Part shown: positions 45,291 through 53,247 of the stretch, one piece after another
How the letters are laid out: every line of letters starts with the position of its first letter
How positions within the stretch are numbered: the first letter of the stretch is position 1
Made by a program: the position numbers and the translations under genes
Assembly: GCA_012295225.1 (NCBI GenBank)
Contig: WMKK01000003.1
Location: 351,656 to 415,655, forward strand
DNA: 64,000 nucleotides
Source of the DNA: Ostreococcus mediterraneus
Lineage: Eukaryota > Chlorophyta > Mamiellophyceae > Mamiellales > Bathycoccaceae
Direction of reading: 5' to 3'
Notes under the pieces: model-generated
The model's database searches: none
What the model saw: only the letters and a program-made list of their open reading frames with translations
What the model was told of the DNA's origin: nothing

Positions 45291-46019
45291 ATGACCGACC
45301 AGGCGTGCCGTTCGTGCTCGTCCTCGTCCTCTGTGTCGTCACCGTCGCGGCGCTCGACGAGCGACGCGTCAACGACGCGCGGCGCTCGACGACGATCGGT
45401 TCCAGTGCGCCATGGTGTTACTCCGCTCATCGGCGCGCTCGCGCTGTTCGCGCTGTACGCGACGCCCGCGGTGGATGCCAAGGCGAAGCTTCAGATTGTG
45501 AATTCTGCGAACGACATCGTGCACGCATCGCACATATTATGCGGCTCGGGTGCGGCGGGGAAGGAGAAGTGTTTGGATTACGAGGAGATGTTGGCGCCGT
45601 ACACCGACGCGGCGCACCACTTGGAGCAGGCGTTCGCGGAGCTCGCGGTGAAGTATTCTGAGTGTCCAACTGGGAGTGAAGGTGGTGATTTGGGGTATTT
45701 TCCGCGCGGGGAAATGGCGAAGGATTTTGAGCGCGTGGTGTTTGACGCGAAGACGCCGTTGGATGCGGTGGTCGGGCCGGTGGAGACGCGCAACGGGTGG
45801 CACTTGGTGTTGGTGCACGATAGACATTTGGCTGACGACGAGGCCAAGGAGAAGGCGAGGTTAAAGCAGGAGGCATTGAAGCAAGAACGGCTCGAACGGG
45901 CAGAGCAACAGCGGGCGTATCAGGAGCACCGCGAACAGCGCCGACGCGAACGCTCGATGCGTGCAAACTTGAAGGATAGAGAGACAGATAAACACTCGTT
46001 GCATCACGACGAGTTGTAA
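45291..46019 (+). CDS. Membrane-anchored parvulin-type peptidyl-prolyl isomerase
   Basis: 242 residues. A Ser/Arg-rich N-terminus precedes one hydrophobic segment (about 44-63, 'TPLIGALALFALYATPAVDA') that is a signal anchor or cleavable signal peptide. The parvulin domain (about 75-182) shows 'VHASHILCG', 'FAELAVKYSECPTGSEGGDLGYFPRGEMAKDFERVVFDAKT' and 'VVGPVETRNGWHLVLVHDR', the conserved PpiC/rotamase blocks. A highly charged Arg/Glu/Gln tail (about 183-242) follows. It should isomerise prolyl bonds of secretory or organelle proteins. The charged tail distinguishes it from simple Par10/Pin1-type enzymes. Whether the anchor targets the ER or an organelle is unclear. Confidence 0.85.
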   Translation: MTDQACRSCSSSSSVSSPSRRSTSDASTTRGARRRSVPVRHGVTPLIGALALFALYATPAVDAKAKLQIVNSANDIVHASHILCGSGAAGKEKCLDYEEMLAPYTDAAHHLEQAFAELAVKYSECPTGSEGGDLGYFPRGEMAKDFERVVFDAKTPLDAVVGPVETRNGWHLVLVHDRHLADDEAKEKARLKQEALKQERLERAEQQRAYQEHREQRRRERSMRANLKDRETDKHSLHHDEL

Positions 46020-46048
46020 TGATATTACTATATGTTGCTGCTACCGTA

Positions 46049-47329
46049 CTAATAACGCTCGAGTAATTCTCGCAAATACTCTGCGCGAAGCGCCAAGTCG
46101 CCCGCATTAGTCGTCACGCCGATGGAATCTTCGAGCTCCTTCGCTTGCCACAGCTCTCGCAAAACTTCCCAGTATTCTCCACCACCGTCTGCTAAGAAAT
46201 CACACGCTTCAACCCAATCGGGCTCTTCTTCGCAGTACTCACGAATGCGTTTGAAATCGAGCTCGTGAATATCGACAAACACCCGTCGCAGCGCCTCCGC
46301 CGACGTCGACTCGCTCGGGCCTCTCGAGCTCAACGCGCTAAATACTAACTCTGTGAGCGTCACAGCGAGTGCTTTAAGATCAATCACCACGCTTTCAGGC
46401 GTACACAGCGTGCTGCACCCAAAGTTGATCAATTTCACGTCCAAATCATCCGCAGACCGATCGACGAATGTGCTACACAAAAACGTCGACGCGTCCAGCG
46501 CTCCGTGCGCTACGCCTCGTTCGTGCGCGTACCATACCGATTTAATGCACCCTTCAAACGCCTTACGCACGAACCGCGCTCGCGCGCGTTTCGGTTCATC
46601 CGCGACACGCTGCACAGGTGGCCAAAACTTCACCGCAGAGTTCACATCCTGCCTCGCTCGAGGGTATTCGCTCAGCCGACGCAACCCGTGCCATTCCTGC
46701 ACCGTCCACAACGACGTGGCCTCCGAGTCCACACCCTTCGACGCAAAATATCCCACCAATCGCGCTATTGGTAAATTCCGCTTCGGTAACATCCCAGGAC
46801 CACGTCCGTAACGATCGACATCAATCTCCACGTCATCATCGAACAACAATCGCTCGTACGCGCGCACCTCCGTTTCCGCGAGCGCCGCCGCTTCGCGCCC
46901 CTTGTATTCCTTCAACATCACCGCCCCTCGATCAGCCTCGGCGCGCCCAATCCCGAGCGGTTCCGCGGGCGCGTGCACGTATCGCCCAGCGTATAAATTC
47001 ACGCAACTCGCATCGTCGCCGCGTGCGTCGACGTCGCGGCTCGTCAGCGACGCGCTCTCCGCCGACCCATCCGCGGCTGTCCTCCACGTGAACGCGCTAT
47101 CGCGCTCGCGTTCGACGCGGAACGTCACCGTGCCGAGCTTTTGCGCGATTTCAAAATCATCCGCGTCGGCGGCGTCGAGCGCGGCGCGCGCGAGGCGCGA
47201 GGCGCGAGGCGCAGCGCGACCCGGTCGCATCGCTGACGTCGATAACGTCAACGTCAATGTGGACGACCACGACGTCGTCGCGCGCGCCGCCGCGGACGAC
47301 GACGCGCGCGCGTTCGATGACGCGAACAT
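46049..47329 (-). CDS. Protein kinase-fold protein lacking catalytic residues, plastid-targeted
   Basis: 426 residues. The N-terminal ~45 residues (Ala/Ser/Thr/Arg) are a likely transit peptide. A protein-kinase-like domain follows: the ATP lysine may be in 'AVMLKEYKG', and 'YAHERGVAHGALDASTFL' occupies the catalytic loop, where His275-Gly-Ala277 replaces HRD, so the catalytic aspartate is missing. 'KLINFGCS' replaces DFG with Asn302-Phe-Gly, removing the metal-binding aspartate. Both substitutions predict a pseudokinase. 'DLKALAVTLTELVF' and the C-terminal helices fit a kinase C-lobe. Plastid-targeted atypical kinases of this kind occur in plants; a partner cannot be inferred. Convergent with the parvulin gene, 29 bp between stops. 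Confidence 0.7.
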   Translation of the reverse strand: MFASSNARASSSAAARATTSWSSTLTLTLSTSAMRPGRAAPRASRLARAALDAADADDFEIAQKLGTVTFRVERERDSAFTWRTAADGSAESASLTSRDVDARGDDASCVNLYAGRYVHAPAEPLGIGRAEADRGAVMLKEYKGREAAALAETEVRAYERLLFDDDVEIDVDRYGRGPGMLPKRNLPIARLVGYFASKGVDSEATSLWTVQEWHGLRRLSEYPRARQDVNSAVKFWPPVQRVADEPKRARARFVRKAFEGCIKSVWYAHERGVAHGALDASTFLCSTFVDRSADDLDVKLINFGCSTLCTPESVVIDLKALAVTLTELVFSALSSRGPSESTSAEALRRVFVDIHELDFKRIREYCEEEPDWVEACDFLADGGGEYWEVLRELWQAKELEDSIGVTTNAGDLALRAEYLRELLERY

Positions 47330-47420
47330 CGTTCGCGCGAGTCCTCGCGTCGCGCGCGCGCTCTGCCTCGCGCGCGTCGCGTGAGGCGCGTCGTTGAATG
47401 CCGCGCGACCTCACTCGTCG

Positions 47421-47594
47421 ATGCGCAGCGATAAACCCGACGCCGCGAGCGCCTCGTCGCGACCGGGCGACGCGAACGCCGAGCGCGCGATCGACGTCTT
47501 CGCCGTCCATGACCCATTCACCGCGTTCTTCTCACTCGTTGCGGTGATTCTCGCGCTCGTGCAAGCCGCATCCGCGCGCGCGTGTACGTGCTGA
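47421..47594 (+). CDS. Possible 57-residue single-membrane-span protein
   Basis: A short ORF between two divergent genes. It begins with a hydrophilic Asp/Ala/Ser-rich segment, then a 16-18-residue hydrophobic stretch ('FTAFFSLVAVILALVQAA') and ends ARACTC. It stops 13 bases before the photolyase start. The hydrophobic segment and tight packing are compatible with a real small membrane protein, but it could equally be part of the photolyase 5' UTR. I do not recognise a family. Confidence 0.25.
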   Translation: MRSDKPDAASASSRPGDANAERAIDVFAVHDPFTAFFSLVAVILALVQAASARACTC

Positions 47595-47607
47595 AAAGCG
47601 ACGCGTC

Positions 47608-49224
47608 ATGAGCATCGATGACGCCGGTGCGGACGATGCGCTCGTGCGTGCGCGTTGCAATCGCGCGGTAGCCATCGCGAAACGCACGGCGGTGCTCTCG
47701 GCGACGACGATTCCGCGTGAACGCGTGCGCGCGCTCAACGCAACGCCTGTGAATGATGGCGACGGCGCGTACGCGGTGTATTGGATGCAAGCGTCGCACC
47801 GCGTCGAGCACAACGAAGCGCTCGAGTACGCGATTCATCGCGCCAATGTCGCGCAAAAACCACTCATTGTGATGTTTTCGTGCACGGCGTCGTATCCGGA
47901 GGCGAGTGAGCGGCATTATGGGTTTATGTTTGAAGGTTTAGTTGAGGTATACGAGGCGCTACGCCGTCGGCGGATTTCAATGACGGCGACGATTAACGAG
48001 CCTCCGGCGTCGATCGTCGCCGCGAGTCGACGAGCGACAGAAATTATCGTCGATGGAGCCTACATGCGTATACTCCGTGCGTGGAGAGCGGAATTGGCGC
48101 GCGAATCGTCGTGTGCGGTGACGGAAATTGAAGCGGACGTCGTCGTGCCGCAATTGACGAATGCGCGCGGCGGAGCGGCGGAAATCGCGGCGGCGACGTT
48201 TCGCCCGAAAGTTCTCCCTCGAGTCCCCGCATTTGTCAAGTCAGAGCTCCCACAGTTCCCATACGCGTATGGCGAGCTCGATGACGACACTCGGGACGTG
48301 TTCGAAGACGCGATTAAAGATTTCGAAACGCTCCCCGTCGACCAGGGCGTCGACGCGTGCTTGCGCGCGCTCTCCGCGCGCGGCTTGCCGCGGCTCGAAC
48401 GATGCCCTCGAGTGACGTCGCACATCGGCGGTGCACGCGCCGCGCGCGATAAACTCGATACATTTTTGACGACCAAGATATTGTCGCGATACGCGCAGTC
48501 GCGTAACGATCCGAGCATGGGGTTACAGTCGCATTTGTCGCCGCACATTCAATACGGGCAAATTTCAGTCGTCGAAATCGCGCGGAGAGCGCTCGAGTTT
48601 CAAAAAGCGCACGCGATGGATGCGAAGATCAACGCGAGCGTGGATGTGTTTTTAGACGAACTCATCGTGCGTCGCGAGCTCGCGGTGAATTTTGCGTTGA
48701 GGAATCCGCATTACGATACGTATGAAGGCCTTCCAGAGTGGTCGAGGAATACGCTTGCGAGGCACGCGAGCGACGCCAGAGCGTGGACGTACACGCTTGA
48801 GCAATTTGAACGCGGTGAAACGCATGATAAGCTATGGAACGCCGCACAACGGGAGCTCGTGGTGTCGGGAAAGCAGCATAATTTTGTGCGCATGTACTGG
48901 GGGAAGAAAATTCTCGAATGGACGGCGGTTCCGGAGGACGCGTGGCGCATCGCGATGACGTTGAATAACCGGTATTCGCTCGACGGTAGAAACATGGTGA
49001 GCTTGACGGGCGTCGGATGGTGTTTTGGTTTACACGACCGAGAATTCTATGACGTCGAGGTCACTGGCACCACGAGGCGATTTAGTGCCGAGGGCATGTC
49101 GAAGAAATTCCCAGCTGGAATGAAAGCATATCTCGAGCGATGGGGCGACGGCGGACATCGAAAGCGTCAGGCGCGCATCGCGGATATGTTTGCGTCTGTG
49201 AAAAAAGTTCGCGATAAAGCGTAG
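47608..49224 (+). CDS. DNA photolyase, class II-type
   Basis: 538 residues. The N-terminal alpha/beta antenna domain contains 'AVYWMQASHRVEHNEALEYAIHRA', the class II-type opening. The FAD-binding domain includes 'GLQSHLSPHIQYGQISV', 'DELIVRRELAVNFA', 'WTYTLEQFERGETHDKLWNAAQRELV', and the highly conserved 'KQHNFVRMYWGKKILEWTAVPEDAWRIAMTLNNRYSLDGR'. This is the class II CPD photolyase pattern used by plants to repair UV-induced cyclobutane dimers with blue light. No long cryptochrome-type C-terminal extension is present, so repair rather than signalling is more likely. The N-terminus lacks a clear transit peptide. Divergent from the pseudokinase gene. Confidence 0.88.
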   Translation: MSIDDAGADDALVRARCNRAVAIAKRTAVLSATTIPRERVRALNATPVNDGDGAYAVYWMQASHRVEHNEALEYAIHRANVAQKPLIVMFSCTASYPEASERHYGFMFEGLVEVYEALRRRRISMTATINEPPASIVAASRRATEIIVDGAYMRILRAWRAELARESSCAVTEIEADVVVPQLTNARGGAAEIAAATFRPKVLPRVPAFVKSELPQFPYAYGELDDDTRDVFEDAIKDFETLPVDQGVDACLRALSARGLPRLERCPRVTSHIGGARAARDKLDTFLTTKILSRYAQSRNDPSMGLQSHLSPHIQYGQISVVEIARRALEFQKAHAMDAKINASVDVFLDELIVRRELAVNFALRNPHYDTYEGLPEWSRNTLARHASDARAWTYTLEQFERGETHDKLWNAAQRELVVSGKQHNFVRMYWGKKILEWTAVPEDAWRIAMTLNNRYSLDGRNMVSLTGVGWCFGLHDREFYDVEVTGTTRRFSAEGMSKKFPAGMKAYLERWGDGGHRKRQARIADMFASVKKVRDKA

Positions 49225-49304
49225 CACATAGGCACTAGTTTGAGTTTGTTATTACTGTAGAATAATGTTGTTTTTATATGCGTAGGTCTCATGATATTGT
49301 GTCT

Positions 49305-50633
49305 TCATGCAGAATTTAAACGGTCTCTGTCTTTAAATTCGCGCGCGACTCGAGCGTCCATCGCGTGGAGGAATTCGCCCAGCGAGCACCGCCTGTCGGA
49401 ACCCACGGCGCTATACGCCAAAAATGGGAGCTTCCGCAACGCGCGACCACTTAAGCCATCGCACTTTTCCGCTATTCGACGCAGCAATAGCAAAGGTGCA
49501 GGTTCCGATTCGATTTCTTGAATGAAGTCGCAGATATCACCGTATGCAATGTCTTCATATTCGTCGATTGCTAAGACGTCGTACACCAAGTCGCGGCGCA
49601 TGAGTTCAAGCACGCACGAACGCAAAATCTCAAACCGAGCACTCACACCTGGTGGACCGATGTAGCATTTAATATCCGCCCGGTCCACAAAGGCTAAATC
49701 TATAGCCTCGGTGATGTTACTCGTCGTGAGCACGATAGCGTTTGGACGCGACTTGAGCGCGTCGATTTGAGTCAAGAGCGCGTTCACGACGCGAATCGCG
49801 TCGCTCGGCTCGGATCCATTCGCCGCGCTCTTGCGCGCGGCAGCTAAACTTTCTACTTCGTCCACTAATACGAATACTAACGACGATTCATCTTCTAAAA
49901 GTTCTTGAATCTTTCCAAAAAGCTTACTCACCAATTTCCCGCTTTCGCTAAACCATCGACTAAATAACGAGTGCGCGTTCACCTCAACCAACACGCTATT
50001 CGTATACACGTCATTGAACCTAATCGACAACCGCTGCGCCAAAGCCTTACATAACGTAGTCTTCCCCGTACCCGGCGGTCCGTGCAACAACACCACGCGA
50101 TTCCACGCAATCAATTGCGCGTCCACCCCGCGTTCGCTAAACAACAACGCGTTCGCCGCGTACCGTAACAACTCCCCCTTGACATCCCCTTCCTCATCAT
50201 CAAACACCAAACTCTCCCACGCGCCCTCAAAATCTCTCGACGGCAACATCCACTCGCGATATGTCGCGATATCATCCGCACCATCCATCTCCTCTCCCGG
50301 TTCGTCCTCGTTTAACGCGTACGCCCGACACCGCGCGTCGCACTGCCAAAACAACACCTTCCTCGGCGTCTCACCATTCGCCGCGGGTGTCCACGTCACG
50401 TCGCGCACCCACACGCGCTCGACGTGCTCGCGCATCACGCGCCCGTGCGCGCTGGCGAAATCCTCCTCCGTGAGCTCGTCGTCGACGCGCACGAGCGCGT
50501 CGCGCGTCGTCGGCACCGTGCCCATGCGCTCGAGGCTCCAGCGCACGGCGCGCGTGACGTCGTCGAACGACACGGAGGACGTCGACCGCACGCGCGCTTC
50601 GATGTGACAGATGGCGATGATGCCGTCATCCAT
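49305..50633 (-). CDS. PCH2: Pch2/TRIP13 AAA+ ATPase
   Basis: 442 residues from the ATG at 50633 (MDDGIIAICHIEARV), close to the 432 residues of human TRIP13. The upstream frame is Arg/Ala-rich without similarity. The ATPase core has Walker A GPPGTGKT at 185-192, 'SLFSRWFSESGKLV', Walker B 'VFVLVDEVE' (Asp258, Glu259), and 'AIVLTTSNITEAIDLAFVDRADIK' containing sensor-1 and arginine-finger-like features. 'WNRVVLLHGPPGTGKTTLCKALAQ' is diagnostic. Pch2/TRIP13 remodels HORMA-domain proteins in meiosis and the spindle checkpoint. Its presence implies HORMA clients elsewhere in the genome and supports a (cryptic) sexual cycle or checkpoint role. Confidence 0.93.
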   Translation of the reverse strand: MDDGIIAICHIEARVRSTSSVSFDDVTRAVRWSLERMGTVPTTRDALVRVDDELTEEDFASAHGRVMREHVERVWVRDVTWTPAANGETPRKVLFWQCDARCRAYALNEDEPGEEMDGADDIATYREWMLPSRDFEGAWESLVFDDEEGDVKGELLRYAANALLFSERGVDAQLIAWNRVVLLHGPPGTGKTTLCKALAQRLSIRFNDVYTNSVLVEVNAHSLFSRWFSESGKLVSKLFGKIQELLEDESSLVFVLVDEVESLAAARKSAANGSEPSDAIRVVNALLTQIDALKSRPNAIVLTTSNITEAIDLAFVDRADIKCYIGPPGVSARFEILRSCVLELMRRDLVYDVLAIDEYEDIAYGDICDFIQEIESEPAPLLLLRRIAEKCDGLSGRALRKLPFLAYSAVGSDRRCSLGEFLHAMDARVAREFKDRDRLNSA

Positions 50634-51295
50634 GGTGTCGCTCGCGTCGCGGCGCGGCGCGGCGCGCGGTGCCGACGACCGCGCGCCGGCGCCAGCTCGA
50701 GCGTCGAATTCAAATCGAGGCGCGCGCGAACACATAAGTCGCCGTATGTCCGAACACGTATACGGTACACGTCTTTATCTATCAATAGAACACCGCGGTG
50801 TCGAAAAATACCATACATACGTATAGTAAGGTCCGAGATGTCGATGTCATGTGAAAATGGACATGTCATGGCATCCGCGTCAGCACCTTATCCACACCCG
50901 GCCGGACGCGCGTCGCGACCGACGGCGCGCGCGCCGCGACCGTCGTCGCGCGCGCGCCGCGAACGCCGCGTGCGTCGCGCGTTGTGTTGTTTCGTTTTCG
51001 CGCGCGCGCCGTGCGCCATCGGGTGTCCGAACCGTCGGGCCGAGGGCCTGAGGGCGCGCGCGCCGAAGCGACGCACGTGTTAGGGCGCCACGAGGCGCGA
51101 GTGCGCGCCGCGGCGACGGCGACGGCGACGGCGACGGGGAGAACATCTTGTCAACCATTCGCATCGAAGCATCGCGCGCGCGGTGCACGTCGCGCGTCGC
51201 GTCGGTCGCGGGAACGCTTTTCGCATCGTCGATTTTGAAAAAGCACGCGCGAGGGTCGGTGCGTGGTTCCGCGCGGGCCACGGACGCGCGCGGCG
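50634..51295. promoter_or_regulatory. Divergent promoter region between Pch2 and RWP-RK genes
   Basis: 662 bases between divergent start codons. A lower-GC section at 50740-50870 (with 'atacgtatagtaag' and 'tatcaatagaaca') lies 110-240 bases from the Pch2 start. The remainder is CG-alternating, with a GCGACG hexamer run at 51111-51137. ORFs here are low complexity. No RNA gene seen. Confidence 0.45.
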
Positions 51296-51301
51296 ATGGT
51301 G

Positions 51302-52659
51302 ATGTCGAGCAAGGTGCGCGAGTCGGGAGAGTGTATGGATGCGAAACGTGTGCGCGCGGTGGTGCGATGGGCGACGCGAGAGCGCGGTCGCGTCGCGCGT
51401 GGGCGTGGTTTGATTGATGCGATGCGCTGGCGGTGACCTCAAAGGCGCTGACGTGTGTGTGTACTCGTTTCTTTGTAAACGTCCAGGCTGGACCGTCGAA
51501 GACGGTGACGCTCGATGCGCTTTCGGCGGTGTTTCACTTGCCAATCAATGATGCGGCAAAGGAGGTGCGTTGGTGTAGGCAGGCTTGTGGATGTGTCGGC
51601 GCGCGTTCGTAAAGTCGTTTTGGCGTGGTCGCGCGGCGCAGCCAGTCGACGACGAATGACGACGAACGACGTGACTGTGTTGGTTGAGACATACTGACGC
51701 GTGTGCGTTTTTGTGTTGTTTTCATTTCATAGCTGGGGATGTGTGTGACTGTTTTGAAACAGCGGTGTCGCGATCACGGCGTGGCGCGGTGGCCGTATAG
51801 AAAAGTGAAGAAGTTGGACACGATTATAAACGCGCTCGAGACGACGGCGACGACGTCAACCGCGACGACGACGTCGACGGAAGATGGCGTAGTGAAAGCA
51901 AAAGAACGACGCGGGAGACCTTCAATGTACGATCAGCAGTCGCGACTTGAGACTGTCAAGCGTACGCGTGACTTGTTAATCACGCAGCCGAATAGCAAAG
52001 CGCACTTGAAGGTTGGGAAATTAGACAAGACGACGCGCAAGCGTATGGCGTCCTCTATGGATGACGCGCGATGCGAGGACTCTTCTGGTGACGACAGATC
52101 ATTCAAGGCGTTTTCGTACGCTACAGTTGGAGGTGCATCGAATCTACCGGTGAGCAATTCGCCAAAGAGGTCAAAGGCGAGTCGCGACGGAGTGGAATCA
52201 GAAGAGACGAGCGCGTCACTCGGCGGGGTGCTCGGTCGCCTTCTCGAAGCCGCACACAATGCAGAGAAGATACCAAGAGTTAGTAAACCTCAGGTTATGA
52301 GGCCGTTGAAAATCGACGTGACGTCGAGTGGACGCAACGGGTCATCAACGCCGTCGCCTGGATCTTCGAACGGCAGCGACCAAATGCCGTTTTCCGCAGC
52401 CCGTTCGACGTTTTCGATGTTTCCGTCGACAGACTTTCTGCGAGCGGCGATGCCCGTCGCACGAACGTCGCCTGCGCACATTCCCACAAACATCACGCGA
52501 CCGATACCGCGTAAATTTAACACTGAGACCGTCTTGGCTTCACTCGCGAATCAAATTCCAGGAGCTGGCGGCTTCCAAGCGTTTTGGCATTCGCTCTCGC
52601 GCTTTGGATCGGCTCCGAATCCGTCGTCATCACCATCACCGGCTCCACCGGGAAAATGA
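51302..52659 (+). CDS. RWP-RK transcription factor (three exons, tiny first exon)
   Basis: Exons 51302-51313, 51487-51564 and 51733-52659, all phase 0, give 338 residues starting MSSKAGPSKTVTLDALSAVFHLPINDAAKELGMCVTVLKQRCR. An ATG two codons upstream (51296) is an alternative start. The RWP-RK domain spans about 9-60; 'DHGVARWPYRKVKKLD' carries the name-giving motif (Arg49-Lys54), and the upstream exon supplies its first helices. RWP-RK factors control nitrogen responses and gametogenesis/egg-cell programmes in green algae and plants. No NLP-type N-terminal domain is present, so this is RKD-like. The rest is Ser/Pro-rich and probably disordered. Reading only the last exon would lose half of the DNA-binding domain. 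Confidence 0.88.
51314..51486 (+). other. Intron 1 of the RWP-RK gene
   Basis: 173 bp, donor GTGCGCGAG, branch motif GCTGAC with its adenine at 51451 (35 nt before the end), acceptor CGTCCAG. Phase 0. The first exon (12 nt) is less certain than the intron's 3' end. Confidence 0.65.
51565..51732 (+). other. Intron 2 of the RWP-RK gene
   Basis: 168 bp, donor GTGCGTTGG, branch motif ACTGAC with its adenine at 51697 (35 nt before the end), acceptor TTCATAG. Phase 0; joins 'NDAAKE' to 'LGMCVTVLK' within the RWP-RK domain. Confidence 0.9.
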
Positions 52660-53247
52660 TTCCGCATCACAGTAGAATACCATAGCACTCCACCACTAGC
52701 TCTATTGCTTCTTCAGGCACCCGTACCACCGCTGGGTTGTCTAATGTTGGATTGACTCTCGACGTCCTCGTCCTCTCCGGACGACGCGCCGACGAGAGAA
52801 AACATTTGATTTATTGATTTTTTTCGCGCGAGTGTCACGCGCACGCATCCACCCATAGCCGCGCACACGCGCATTTCCACGGATCTATTGTGACTTAATA
52901 TTTACACCATTCCGTACGCATCCATCATCGTCGTCATCCGCCTCGCGCTGATTCGGGCTCCATCCTGGGTTCGCGACTCGAGCCAGAGCCCACGCGAGCA
53001 CATCCACACCTGGCGGCTGGGGCTTGCTCGGCCTCGTTGCGCGCCACACCTCGCCGCCCCGCGCGCGCGGTTGAACGACGCGCACGCACGCACGCGCGAG
53101 CACGCTTGGTATCGCATACGGCGAGCATCGACGCCAGAAGTGAGGCGACGACGACGACGACGACGCGACGACGGCTGCTGTCGTGAGACGCATTCGTCGT
53201 GGAACCTTGAGATCTTCAAGTGTGCGTTTTGAGTGAAATCGCGCGCG
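52660..53247. other. Intergenic region between RWP-RK and ZC3H15-ABCF2 genes
   Basis: 588 bases between two plus-strand genes. The first ~240 bases include pyrimidine-rich and T-rich pieces ('tttgatttattgatttttttcgcg' region near 52805) likely to be the 3' end of the RWP-RK transcript. The second half contains a CGACGACG run near 53148-53172 and the promoter/5' UTR of the next gene. Minus-strand ORFs here have no recognisable content. No RNA gene seen. Confidence 0.45.
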
